From: RPQJ01 sp963712815
GTDB lineage: Bacteria > Pseudomonadota > Gammaproteobacteria > Steroidobacterales > Steroidobacteraceae
DNA length: 64,000 nt
Assembly: GCA_963712815.1 (NCBI GenBank)
Contig: CAVQJL010000013.1
Coordinates: 26,926 to 90,925, forward strand
Direction: 5' to 3'
Shown here: positions 48,414-56,736 of the stretch, piece after piece
How the letters are laid out: every line of letters starts with the position of its first letter
Position numbering within the stretch: position 1 is the first letter of the stretch
Position numbers and translations under genes: made by a program
Notes under the pieces: generated by a model
What the model saw: the letters and a program-made list of their open reading frames with translations, nothing else
The model's database searches: none
What the model was told of the DNA's origin: nothing

Positions 48414-49475
48414 CCGCAGCGCTGCAATCGTCCTTGCAGCGCTGCAATCGGCCTGCGTCAGCCAGTGGTCGAATCCGCCTGCACCGACCGTCCGGGCCGC
48501 CGCCGAGACGGCGCCGGTTTCGTCCTTCGGCGATGCCGCGGACGACCCGGCGATCTGGGTGCACCCGACGGACCCGGCCCGCTCGCTGATCGTCGCAACC
48601 GACAAGCGGCGCGGCCTCGAGGTGTACTCGCTCGACGGCTCGTTGCGCCAGAGGCTGCCGCTCGGCCGCATGAACAACGTCGATCTGCGTGACGGGTTCG
48701 CGCTCGGCGGAAACCGTGTAACCGTCGTCGCCGCCAGCGATCGCGACCACGACGCCATCGCGCTGTTCGCGATGTCCGCCGACCGGCCCGAGCTGGCCGA
48801 CGTGGCAGACGGGCTGCGCACCACGGGCCTCACCCGAATCTACGGCCTGTGCATGTTCGCCGATCGCGCGCGCGACCGGCTCTACGTCTTCGTCAACGGC
48901 AAGGACGGCCGGTTCGAGCAGCACGAGCTGCTGGCCGACTCCGGGCGGGTCGGATCGCGACCCGCGTGGTGAGGGAATTCCGCGTCGCGACGCGACCGGA
49001 AGGCTGCGCGGCCGACGACGAGCTCGGATGGCTGTACGTCGGCGAAGAGAATGTGGGGTTCCACCGGGTGGCGGCGGCGCCGGACGCTCCGGCCAATCCC
49101 GAGCTGGTCGATCGCGTGGGTGGCGGCCGGCTGGTTGCCCACGTGGAGGGCATCGCGATCCGCCGGCAGGCGGACGGCCGCGGCCACCTGATCGTCTCGA
49201 GCCAGGGCGACGACGCCTTTGCCGTTTACCGGCGCGAGCCGCCGAACCAGTTCGTCGGTCGCTTTCGGGTCGCAGACGGGCTCGTGGACGGTGCGTCCGG
49301 GACCGACGGCCTCGAAGTCACGAGCCAGCCGCTGCCGCCCCCCTACGAAGAGGGACTGCTGGTCGTCCAGGACGGCCTCAACACGGCGCCGCTGGCCCGC
49401 CAGAACTTCAAGCTGGTTCCGTGGAGCGAAGTGCGGCAGGTGCTGCACGAGCCGGTCGAGTCGCAGCTGCGATAG
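48394..49475 (+). CDS. Beta-propeller phytase (3-phytase) lipoprotein, frameshift near 48955
   Basis: Hydrolyses phytate to release phosphate, calcium-dependent. Lipobox L-Q-S-A-C near residue 21. D-A-A-D-D-P-A-I-W-V-H-P, D-K-R-R-G-L-E-V-Y, N-N-V-D-L-R-D-G-F are family marks; the frame stops at 48972 but E-E-N-V-G-F-H, V-E-G-I-A-I and S-S-Q-G-D-D-A-F-A-V-Y continue in the +1 frame from about 48955 to TAG 49475. The start GTG 48394 overlaps the SDR stop; 48400 is an alternative. About 360 aa, normal. Confidence 0.85.
48416..48450 (+). repeat. 15-nt direct repeat in the phytase signal sequence
   Basis: Two perfect copies of GCAGCGCTGCAATCG with a 5-nt spacer; each contains the palindrome GCAGCGCTGC. 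It lies in the signal-peptide codons. Probably codon-level coincidence or slippage, but it could form a stem. Confidence 0.5.
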
Positions 49476-49520
49476 ACCGAGTCCATGACGGGTGGACGTC
49501 GTCCTGGCAAGCGGGCGAGA

Positions 49521-49539
49521 GCTAGCGTTCCGCGCTAGC
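49521..49539 (+). terminator. Possible hairpin terminator after the phytase gene
   Basis: Perfect 7-bp stem (GCTAGCG/CGCTAGC) with a 5-nt loop, 46 nt after the phytase stop. No poly-T follows, so the assignment is weak. Confidence 0.35.
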
Positions 49540-49656
49540 CGCCGACTTCAAGCCCCAATGGTGAGTCCGGCAATCGGAGAGTAGCGTCAGCAGCTGACGG
49601 GAGGGCGCCGGGAGGACGCCGCCCGATCACCCGCGGTCGCTCAAGGAGGGCGCGCC

Positions 49657-51207
49657 ATGACGACGAAAGGGGTCATCACCGCCGCAATCGGCTTCACCTG
49701 CCTGATTCTTGCGACCCCGGCGCCGGCGGCGCTGCACGGCCGCGACCTCGACAACGATCCCGCGACCTTCGAAGCCTGGTACGACGATGTGCTCGACATC
49801 ACGTGGCTGGCCGACGCCAATTTCGCCCGCACCTCGGGACGCGATACCGACGGCATGATGGACTGGCCGACGGCCACGACCTGGGTCGGGAACCTCGACT
49901 ACTTCGGCATCACGGGCTGGCGGCTGCCTGCCGTCGCGCCGCTGGATGCTTCGTCGTACGACCACACCTTCAGCAACAACGGCACGACGGACGTGGGTTT
50001 CGGCATCCGCGGCACCCACTCGGAGCTGGCGCACCTCTATTACGTCACGCTCGGCAACAAGGGCCTTTGCAAGCCGGACGACGCCGATCCAGGCACTTGC
50101 GTCGTGCAGACCGGATGGGGCCTTAAGAACTCCGGCCCGTTCGTCAACGTCGGCGCGATCGCCGGACACTGGACCGGGTCGGAATCGATGTGCCCCTGCG
50201 GCAGCCTCAAGACCTGGCTGATCGACATGACGACCGGTCGCCAGAGCCAGCTGCCTGGATCGAATCTGCAGGGCGCCTGGCCCGTCCGCGACGGCGACCT
50301 TGCGCCGACGACGGGTGGCCTCGCGAGCCTGACGCTGAAGACCTCGGTCGTGGCGGGTTGCAAAAGCGTGACCGGCACGGTGAGGCTCTCCGGGGTGGCG
50401 CCGGCCGAAGGCGTCGTCGTGCAACTCGCGGACACGCTCGCCTCGGCGAGCACGCCGGCCACGGTGAAGATCCTCGCCGGCGCCAGTTCCAGGACTTTCA
50501 CGGTCAAGTCCGCGCCGGTCGTGAGCGCCGAGTCCGGCTCCATCAGCGCAACGCTCGGCAGCACCACGTTGACGCAGGACCTCACGGTAACGCCGATGGG
50601 CCCGTACTCGGTGACCCTGTCGCCCACCTCGGTGGCGGGCAGCAATCCGGTGGCCGGGACGATCAAGCTCGTCTGCAGCGCAGGCCCGGGGCCGATAACC
50701 GTCGAACTCGGCAGCAGCAACGCCCCGGTGGCGAGCCCGGTGACCCAGACCGTGTTCGTGCCGCAAGGACTGAAGTCTGCGACCTTCGACCTCGTGACAA
50801 CGCCGGTGCCCGCCAAGACCGCCGTGACCATCACCGCCACCGCCAACGGCTCGTCCAGGACAAAGACGCTGACGGTCACCGCGATGGCTGCGGTGAGTCC
50901 GACGACGCTGAGATTCGGCAGCCACGTCCTCGACACCACGAGCCCCGTGCTGGCGGCGACGCTCGTCAACCGCGGCACGATGCCCTTTGCGGTGACCGGA
51001 ATCACCCTCGGAGGCACGGGCGCGAAGCACTTTTCGCAGTCGAACGATTGCCCAGCCAACCTCGACGCCGGTGCGTCCTGCGCGATCGAAGTGAGCTTCA
51101 CGCCGACGACCAGCGGCAACAAGTCTGCGAAGCTTTATGTCGCCACCAGTGCAACCGGCACGCCGATCGGTGTCGCCCTGTACGGCAAGGGTGTGTTGCC
51201 CCCGTGA
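49657..51207 (+). CDS. Secreted DUF1566-like protein with Ig-like choice-of-anchor D domain
   Basis: 516 aa. Signal peptide ending P-A-P-A-A. The N-terminal block has W-Y-D-D-V-L-D-I-T-W-L-A-D-A-N, W-P-T-A-T-T-W and F-G-I-T-G-W-R-L-P, the DUF1566 (Lcl) pattern. Two Thr/Ser-rich Ig-like repeats follow, then V-S-P-T-T-L-R-F-G-S and L-D-A-G-A-S-C-A-I-E-V-S-F-T-P, a choice-of-anchor D domain. Likely an exported surface or matrix protein. No C-terminal sorting motif seen. Followed by a strong hairpin. Confidence 0.78.
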   Translation: MTTKGVITAAIGFTCLILATPAPAALHGRDLDNDPATFEAWYDDVLDITWLADANFARTSGRDTDGMMDWPTATTWVGNLDYFGITGWRLPAVAPLDASSYDHTFSNNGTTDVGFGIRGTHSELAHLYYVTLGNKGLCKPDDADPGTCVVQTGWGLKNSGPFVNVGAIAGHWTGSESMCPCGSLKTWLIDMTTGRQSQLPGSNLQGAWPVRDGDLAPTTGGLASLTLKTSVVAGCKSVTGTVRLSGVAPAEGVVVQLADTLASASTPATVKILAGASSRTFTVKSAPVVSAESGSISATLGSTTLTQDLTVTPMGPYSVTLSPTSVAGSNPVAGTIKLVCSAGPGPITVELGSSNAPVASPVTQTVFVPQGLKSATFDLVTTPVPAKTAVTITATANGSSRTKTLTVTAMAAVSPTTLRFGSHVLDTTSPVLAATLVNRGTMPFAVTGITLGGTGAKHFSQSNDCPANLDAGASCAIEVSFTPTTSGNKSAKLYVATSATGTPIGVALYGKGVLPP

Positions 51208-51252
51208 CCGTGGCACACGAAACCGCCTGAGACCCAGGCGCGGCGCGGACGC

Positions 51253-51275
51253 GACCCCGGCCTCTCGCCGGGGTC
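51253..51275 (+). terminator. Intrinsic terminator between the DUF1566 gene and the bufferin operon
   Basis: Perfect 9-bp GC stem (GACCCCGGC/GCCGGGGTC) with a CTCTC loop, then CTGCGTTTC. It isolates the downstream operon from upstream transcription. Confidence 0.65.
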
Positions 51276-51377
51276 CTGCGTTTCAGGGCCCGGCCGATGC
51301 GAAATATTCCCGGGCGGTGCACGGTCTGGTTACATAGGGGCCACGTGCGCGGGGAAGATCCTCGCGGACGGACCTCT

Positions 51378-51403
51378 GTAACCGATAAACCCAAGACCAC
51401 GAA
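51378..51403 (+). promoter_or_regulatory. Candidate ECF sigma-F type promoter of the bufferin operon
   Basis: GTAACC at 51378-51383, exactly 16 nt, then CGAA at 51400-51403. This is the -35/-10 pattern I recall for Caulobacter SigF, which drives bufferin-type genes under heavy-metal stress. The ATG is 19 nt beyond the -10, which leaves a very short leader with GGAGGA inside it. No ECF sigma or anti-sigma gene is in the window. Confidence 0.55.
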
Positions 51404-51422
51404 CCTCTGGAGGAATCACCGT

Positions 51423-51686
51423 ATGAACCTGAAGAACCTGGCCCTCGCGGCCGCTGTGGGCAGCCTGGTCAGCATGGGCGTGACGAGCACGGCTTTCGCC
51501 GGCGAGAAGGCCGACAAGGAGAAGTGCTACGGCGTCGCCGCGGCTGGCAAGAACGATTGCGCTGCCAACGGTCACTCGTGCGCCGGACAGTCCAAGATGG
51601 ACAACGATCCCACCGAGTGGAAGTACGTGCCGAAGGGCGAGTGCGAGAAGATGGGCGGCACGACCGCGCCCGGCAAGAAGATGTGA
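51423..51686 (+). CDS. bufA1: Bufferin precursor peptide BufA1 (DUF2282)
   Basis: 87 aa. Signal peptide with A-F-A cut near residue 26, then four cysteines at 35, 46, 53 and 74 (K-C-Y-G, N-D-C-A, H-S-C-A-G, G-E-C-E-K), the DUF2282 pattern. In bufferins the MNIO enzyme BufB turns central cysteines into sulfur heterocycles, and the exported product binds copper. The next gene starts 7 nt later. GGAGGA precedes the ATG. Confidence 0.9.
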   Translation: MNLKNLALAAAVGSLVSMGVTSTAFAGEKADKEKCYGVAAAGKNDCAANGHSCAGQSKMDNDPTEWKYVPKGECEKMGGTTAPGKKM

Positions 51687-51693
51687 GAGCCTG

Positions 51694-52563
51694 GTGAGTT
51701 CGAGCCCCACGGCGAACTCGAGCGGGCCGGTCCCGGCAGGTGCCGGGATCGGCCTGCGCTCTGCCCACCACGAGGCGCTCGTCCGCGAGCGGCCCGCGGT
51801 CGGGTGGATCGAGGTGCACACCGAGAACTACTTCCACGCCGGGGGCCCGCACCTCGCCGCGCTGGAACGGGCGCGCGAGCTCTACCCGCTCAGCCTGCAC
51901 GGCGTCGGGATGGGCCTGGGATCCGTCGATCCGCTCGACCGGTCGCACGTGGCCCGCGTCGCCCGCGCCATCGCGCGCTTCGAACCGGCGCTCGTTTCCG
52001 AGCACGCGTGCTGGGGCAGCCATGGCGGCGAGCACTTCAACGACCTGCTGCCGCTGCCCTACACCGACGAGGCGGTCGAGCACCTCGCCGGCCGCGTCAC
52101 TGAGGTGCAGGACCTGCTCGGTCGACAGATCCTCGTCGAGAATCTCTCCTGCTACCTGGGCTACGCCAGCTCCCGTCTCACCGAGTGGGAGTTCCTCGCG
52201 GCGGTCGTCGAGCGCTCCGGCTGCGGCCTGCTGCTCGACGTCAACAACGCCTACGTCAACTCGGTGAACGTCGGGCTCGACGCGAAGGCGTTCATCGACG
52301 GCCTGCCGGCGCGCGCCGTGCAGGAGATCCACCTCGCCGGCCACACGCGCCGGCAGGTCGGAGAGCGCACCATCCTGCTCGACGACCACGGCTCGCGCGT
52401 GCCCGAGGCCGTGTGGAGCCTGTATGAGTATGCGATCCGGCGCTTCGGAGCCGTGCCGACGCTGATCGAATGGGACACCAACCTGCCCGAGCTGGCCGTG
52501 CTCGCGGATGAAGCGGCACGGGCCCGGCGACGGATGGACGGGGCGCATGGCCTCGCTGCCTGA
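51694..52563 (+). CDS. bufB: BufB, DUF692 multinuclear iron oxidase (MNIO)
   Basis: 289 aa TIM-barrel protein of the DUF692/MNIO family: E-V-H-T-E-N-Y-F, S-L-H-G-V-G-M-G-L-G-S, S-E-H-A-C-W-G, E-N-L-S-C-Y, L-L-L-D-V-N-N-A-Y-V-N and E-I-H-L-A-G-H supply the metal ligands, with E-W-D-T-N-L-P at the end. It modifies BufA1 in the cytoplasm before export. GTG start at 51694. Overlaps bufC by 17 nt. Confidence 0.92.
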   Translation: MSSSPTANSSGPVPAGAGIGLRSAHHEALVRERPAVGWIEVHTENYFHAGGPHLAALERARELYPLSLHGVGMGLGSVDPLDRSHVARVARAIARFEPALVSEHACWGSHGGEHFNDLLPLPYTDEAVEHLAGRVTEVQDLLGRQILVENLSCYLGYASSRLTEWEFLAAVVERSGCGLLLDVNNAYVNSVNVGLDAKAFIDGLPARAVQEIHLAGHTRRQVGERTILLDDHGSRVPEAVWSLYEYAIRRFGAVPTLIEWDTNLPELAVLADEAARARRRMDGAHGLAA

Positions 52564-53329
52564 GATCCAGGCGCGCTTCGCGTTGGCGCTGCGCGGCGAC
52601 CCCGGACCGCTCGAGCCCGACGTGCTGGGGGACGGGCTCGAGGCGGCCGGGCGCATGAACATCTACCGCAACAACGTCCGTGCCGTGTTCGAAGGCGCAC
52701 TCGAGCGCACCTACCCGGTGCTGCGCCGACGCGTGGGCGAGGACTACTTCCGGCAGCTGGCGCACGGCTATCGCGAGCGCTTCCCGTCGCGCAGCGGCGA
52801 CCTGCACTGGATCGGCGAGCACTTCGCCCGCCACCTCGCCCAGACCGAGGCAGAAACCGGCTACGCGTGGCTCGCGGAACTCGCAGAGCTCGAATGGGCC
52901 TGCGAGTTGGCGTTCGTCGCCGCGCGTGAGCCGCCCGTCGAGCCGCAGGCGCTCGCAGGTCTCGCACCGGAGCACCTCGGCCTCGCGCGCCTCCGGCTGC
53001 AACCGTCGCTGCGTTGCGTGGCCTCGTCGTTCCCGGTCCTCGACGTGTGGCGAGCCAACCAGCCCGACGCCGACGGCCACGCTGTGGACCTCGCGCGCGG
53101 CGCACAGTGCATCCTGGTGAGCTGCGGCGTTGACGACCTCGCGCTCGTCGAGGTGTCCGCGGCCGCGCTCGCGTTCACGAGGCACCTGCAGGCGGGCACT
53201 CCGCTCGAGACCGCAGTGGACGAATCCGGTCTCGATCTTGCCGCGCTGCCGGGCGTCCTTGGAATGCTGTTCGCGGGCGGCCTCGTCACCGGAGTCACCG
53301 GACCCGTAATGGAGAGCGACCCGAAATGA
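52547..53329 (+). CDS. bufC: BufC, DUF2063 partner protein
   Basis: 260 aa from ATG 52547 (M-A-S-L-P-E-I-Q). The DUF2063 head has N-I-Y-R-N-N-V-R and L-E-R-T-Y-P-V-L-R-R-R-V-G, typical of the precursor-recognition partner of MNIO enzymes. It delivers the BufA1 peptide to BufB. An upstream ATG at 52508 would extend further into bufB and is less likely. Overlaps the DoxX gene by 4 nt. Confidence 0.9.
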   Translation: MASLPEIQARFALALRGDPGPLEPDVLGDGLEAAGRMNIYRNNVRAVFEGALERTYPVLRRRVGEDYFRQLAHGYRERFPSRSGDLHWIGEHFARHLAQTEAETGYAWLAELAELEWACELAFVAAREPPVEPQALAGLAPEHLGLARLRLQPSLRCVASSFPVLDVWRANQPDADGHAVDLARGAQCILVSCGVDDLALVEVSAAALAFTRHLQAGTPLETAVDESGLDLAALPGVLGMLFAGGLVTGVTGPVMESDPK

Positions 53330-53778
53330 TCCGCCTGCAATCCGCCAACCGGCTGGCCGAGCGCGCCACCCGGCCCTTCGAGCCGCTGCTGCTGCTGGCC
53401 ACGCGCGTGTACGTCTCGTGGCAGTTCCTCAAGTCCGGCTGGCTGAAGCTCGGCGACTGGGAAACGACGCGATTCCTGTTCGAGGAGGAATATCACACGC
53501 CGTTGCTGCCGCCCCTGGTGGCGGCGATCGCCGGCACCGCCGGCGAACTGGTGTTCCCGGTGCTGCTGATCGTCGGCCTGCTCAGCCGCTATGCGGCGAC
53601 GGGCCTGTTCGTCGTGAACGTCATGGCCGTCGTGTCGTACTCCCACGTGCTGCTCACCGAGGGCTTCGAGGCCGCGCTTGGCCAGCACTACCTGTGGGGG
53701 TTCATGCTGCTGGTTCTGATGGTGCTCGGACCGGGCCGCTGGGCCCTCGATTCAGCGGTTGATCGCCACCGCGCGTGA
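53326..53778 (+). CDS. DoxX-family membrane protein of the bufferin operon
   Basis: 150 aa with four hydrophobic segments (about 20-38, 62-82, 86-106, 120-140). S-W-Q-F-L-K-S-G-W-L-K-L and the later membrane pattern match DoxX. DoxX proteins accompany bufferin loci; their role may be redox or quinone-linked but is not proved. Four-nt overlap with bufC places it in the operon. Its last 27 nt overlap the convergent regulator gene. Confidence 0.85.
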   Translation: MIRLQSANRLAERATRPFEPLLLLATRVYVSWQFLKSGWLKLGDWETTRFLFEEEYHTPLLPPLVAAIAGTAGELVFPVLLIVGLLSRYAATGLFVVNVMAVVSYSHVLLTEGFEAALGQHYLWGFMLLVLMVLGPGRWALDSAVDRHRA

Positions 53779-55260
53779 GCTGCGCTCGCGTCCGATGGCC
53801 TCGTGCAAGGCCGTCCAGCGCGGATCCGGGTGCAACGGCCGCAGGAACGGCGACAGCGGGATCATCCAGCCGACGGCCGATGGCGAGACCGCCTGCAATC
53901 CACCAGGAGCAGCCTCGAACGACCCGAGCAGCCACCGGAAGGCCTCGTCGGCTTCACCGCGATAGGCATGCACCTCGGCGATTCGCATCTGATCCATGTC
54001 GCTTGTCGATTCGCTCAGGGCGCGCAGCGCGGCCTCGGACTCCCCGCCGCGGCCCAGGCCGTGCAATGCCATGGCCAGGACCATGTTGCGACTCGGCCCG
54101 TCGGGCCAAGGCTTGGCGAGCTCGACGGCCTCGTCGAATCGACCCCGCAGCACCAGCACGCGGCCCAGCACCTCGTTCACGTACTGCGGCAGCGGGTTCA
54201 ACTCGCGCACCTTGCGCACCTCGACCTCCGCCTCGTCGAGGCGCCCGGCGAAATAGAACATCGACCCGAGGTTGTAGCGAGTGACCCCCGACAGTGGGTC
54301 GGCCTCGACAGCGCGGCGCTGCAACACGATGGCCTGGTCGAACCGTCCCTCGTGTAACTCTTCCGAAGCGAGCGTACCGAGCACCAACGGATCGTCCGGA
54401 TCGAGCTCGAGCGCCCGGCGCAGGTGCTCGGCGTATCCACGCCGGTCGCCCACCTGGCTGAGGTAGATCGCAAGCCGCAGGTGTGCCTCGGCCAGCCCGG
54501 GATCGAGTTCGATCGCTTTCTGTGCGGCGTCGCGCAGCAGAGGCAGGCCCTCGGCGGGCGGCGTCCGTCCCTCGACCGTGTCGAGCCAGTAGGTACCAGC
54601 CAGCCCCGCCCACGCGCGGGCGAAGCCTGGATCGGCTTCGATGGCCGCCCGGTAATACTGCCGGGCGAGCGCGATGTCTCCCGGCGCACGGCGATGGAAC
54701 AGGAACTGGGCTCGCCGGTAGCTCTCGTTTGCGCGCGCGCCAGTGGACGCCTGCGGCCCGGCAGACTCGATGCGGAAGCCCTCGACCCGTGACGTCCACA
54801 CCGCTGCCGCAGCGGACACGACCACCAGCACGGCCGCGGCCGCCGGCCACCAGCGCGTTCGCGGAGGTGCCGTGTCAGCCGCCGCCCTTGGCAAGGGTTC
54901 GACCGGGGCGGTGCTCGCCTCCTGCGGCACGACGACGGGCTCATCGAGGCGTCCGATGAATCGATAGCCGCGCCGCGGAATCGTCTCGATGTACCGCGGC
55001 CTCTCCGCGTGGTCCCCCAGCGCCGTGCGCAGGCGCCGGACCGCGCTGTTGAGCGCCGTGTCGAAGTCCACCACGCCCTTCGGCCACAGCCGCGCGATCA
55101 GTTCCTCGCGCGTCACCAGTTCGCCTGGGCGTGACAGCAGTTCCTCAAGGACCTGCAGCGGTTGCGTCTGCAGGCGGATCCGCGTGCCGTCGCGCAGCAA
55201 CTCGCCCGACCGGCGCAGCAGCGTCCAGCCATCGAAACGAATCTCGGCGCACCGGTCCAT
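53752..55260 (-). CDS. CadC-like transcriptional regulator: OmpR-type winged helix, one membrane helix, TPR repeats
   Basis: 502 aa. Residues 1-105 are a Trans_reg_C winged helix (L-Q-T-Q-P-L-Q-V-L-E, R-E-E-L-I-A-R-L-W, V-D-F-D-T-A-L-N, I-E-T-I-P-R-R-G-Y-R-F). A single membrane helix spans about 136-153. The periplasmic part is a chain of about eight TPR units (A-I-E-A-D-P-G-F-A-R-A-W-A-G-L, A-I-E-L-D-P-G-L-A-E-A-H). It can regulate from the membrane, as CadC does. Three GTCAG repeats at 11-bp spacing lie about 100 nt upstream of its start. Confidence 0.88.
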   Translation of the reverse strand: MDRCAEIRFDGWTLLRRSGELLRDGTRIRLQTQPLQVLEELLSRPGELVTREELIARLWPKGVVDFDTALNSAVRRLRTALGDHAERPRYIETIPRRGYRFIGRLDEPVVVPQEASTAPVEPLPRAAADTAPPRTRWWPAAAAVLVVVSAAAAVWTSRVEGFRIESAGPQASTGARANESYRRAQFLFHRRAPGDIALARQYYRAAIEADPGFARAWAGLAGTYWLDTVEGRTPPAEGLPLLRDAAQKAIELDPGLAEAHLRLAIYLSQVGDRRGYAEHLRRALELDPDDPLVLGTLASEELHEGRFDQAIVLQRRAVEADPLSGVTRYNLGSMFYFAGRLDEAEVEVRKVRELNPLPQYVNEVLGRVLVLRGRFDEAVELAKPWPDGPSRNMVLAMALHGLGRGGESEAALRALSESTSDMDQMRIAEVHAYRGEADEAFRWLLGSFEAAPGGLQAVSPSAVGWMIPLSPFLRPLHPDPRWTALHEAIGRERSSRAVAINR

Positions 55261-55355
55261 TTCAGCTTCTTTTCCGGAGGCGGCACCGTGGCCGTGCCTC
55301 GGTTTCCGAATCTACCCCCTGCGAACGACGCCCAGACTACGCGATCGGGCGGCGC

Positions 55356-55382
55356 GTCAGAAACATGTCAGGCACCGGTCAG
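55356..55382. promoter_or_regulatory. Three phased GTCAG direct repeats, candidate operator
   Basis: GTCAG at 55356, 55367 and 55378, exactly 11 bp apart, a full helical turn. Tandem 11-bp direct repeats are the binding mode of OmpR/PhoB-type winged helices, the class encoded immediately downstream. A fourth GTCAG at 55395 is out of phase. Confidence 0.5.
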
Positions 55383-55499
55383 GCGCAATTCATGGTCAGC
55401 ATGCCCCCCGCGCTCGCAGGATCGATCGTCGGGGGCTGACGACCGGTTTGCCCCCGACCCGTCAGAAAGAAAAGCAATTCGGCAATGGAGGAATCCGCC

Positions 55500-56657
55500 A
55501 TGACCAAGCACACCGACCGATCCGTCAGGCTACCCGGAGCGACCGGAGGCGGCCGCAAGGCACTTCGATCGTTGATGATCCTGGGCCTGTCGCTGGCCCC
55601 GGCCGCCGCCATGGCCGACCTCGGAGACGCGAAGACCATCGCTTCCGGGCTCGCCAACCCGCGCGGCATCGCCTTTGCGCCCAACGGCGCCCTGTACGTG
55701 GTCGAAGCCGGCAAGGGCGGGCCGGGCCCTTGCATTCCCTCGCCGCCGAATCCGACGGTCAGTCGCTGCTACGGTGAGACGGGCGCCGTGACGCAGATCC
55801 TGCCCGGCGGGGAACTGAAGCGGATCCTCACGGGCCTGCCGTCGCTCGCGCTGCCGGACGGCACGGCCGAAGGCGGCGTCACCGACGTATCGTTCTTCGG
55901 CATGACGGCGTTCGTGACCATGGGTCTCGGCGGCAATCCGTCGTTCCGGCCGGGGCTCGGCGGCAAGGCGCACCTGCTCGGCAAACTGCTGCGCGTCACG
56001 CCTGCCGGAAAGTACCAGGTGGTGTCGGACGTTTCCGCATTAGAGGCGCGCCTCAACCCGGCCGGTGGCAACGTCGATTCCAATCCCTACGGCGCATTGG
56101 CCCTGCCCGGACGGACCCTCATTGCCGATGCAGGCGCGAACACGCTGTTCGAGGTACCGGCCTATGGTCGTGGTCGAGTCTTCGCCGTGCCGCCGAAGCT
56201 GCCGGGCCTGCCGCCGTTCCCCGCCGGCCGCGAACCGGTGCCAACCTCGGTTACCCAGGGTCCCGACGGCGCCGTGTACGTCGGGCAGCTGACGTCGTTC
56301 CCGTTCTGGCGGGGAACGGCGTCGGTCCTCCGGATCTCGAGCGACGGGAGCAGCATCGAGACTTTCGCGTCCGGCTTCACGGCCATCGTCGATCTGACGT
56401 TCGACGCGGGCGGCGCGCTCTACGTCCTCGAGGTCGCATCCGGTCAGGCTGGGTCGTTCCCGCCGCCGGCCCCGGGACTCGGCGCGGGTCGTCTCAAGCG
56501 CAAGTGCCCCGGAGCCGATCCGACCGTGCTGCTCGACGGCCTGACCTTTGCGAGCGGTGTCGCGATCGGCCCCGATGGAGCGGCCTACCTCACCAACTAC
56601 GGTACATCCGCCGCCGCCGGCGAAGTGCTGCGGCTGCCGCTCACGCCCTGCCCGTAA
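55500..56657 (+). CDS. ScyD/ScyE-family secreted beta-propeller protein
   Basis: 385 aa from ATG 55500 after TGGAGGA. Signal peptide ends A-A-A-M-A-D. I-A-S-G-L-A-N-P-R-G-I-A-F-A-P-N-G-A-L-Y-V and later P-D-G-A-V-Y-V-G, F-A-S-G-V-A-I-G-P-D-G-A-A-Y are NHL-like propeller blades of the ScyD family. Function unknown outside cyanobacteria. Divergent from the CadC-like regulator and sharing its upstream region, so it may be its target. A strong hairpin follows. Confidence 0.78.
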   Translation: MTKHTDRSVRLPGATGGGRKALRSLMILGLSLAPAAAMADLGDAKTIASGLANPRGIAFAPNGALYVVEAGKGGPGPCIPSPPNPTVSRCYGETGAVTQILPGGELKRILTGLPSLALPDGTAEGGVTDVSFFGMTAFVTMGLGGNPSFRPGLGGKAHLLGKLLRVTPAGKYQVVSDVSALEARLNPAGGNVDSNPYGALALPGRTLIADAGANTLFEVPAYGRGRVFAVPPKLPGLPPFPAGREPVPTSVTQGPDGAVYVGQLTSFPFWRGTASVLRISSDGSSIETFASGFTAIVDLTFDAGGALYVLEVASGQAGSFPPPAPGLGAGRLKRKCPGADPTVLLDGLTFASGVAIGPDGAAYLTNYGTSAAAGEVLRLPLTPCP

Positions 56658-56661
56658 TCCC

Positions 56662-56698
56662 GCGCGCCCGGGTCGCACGGATTGCGGCCCGGGCGCGC
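56662..56698 (+). terminator. Intrinsic terminator after the ScyD-like gene
   Basis: Perfect 11-bp GC stem (GCGCGCCCGGG/CCCGGGCGCGC) with a 15-nt loop, 5 nt after the stop, followed by TTCTCGT. Confidence 0.6.
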
Positions 56699-56736
56699 TT
56701 CTCGTAGCCGTGACGCCGGGCTACCCTGCCCGACGC

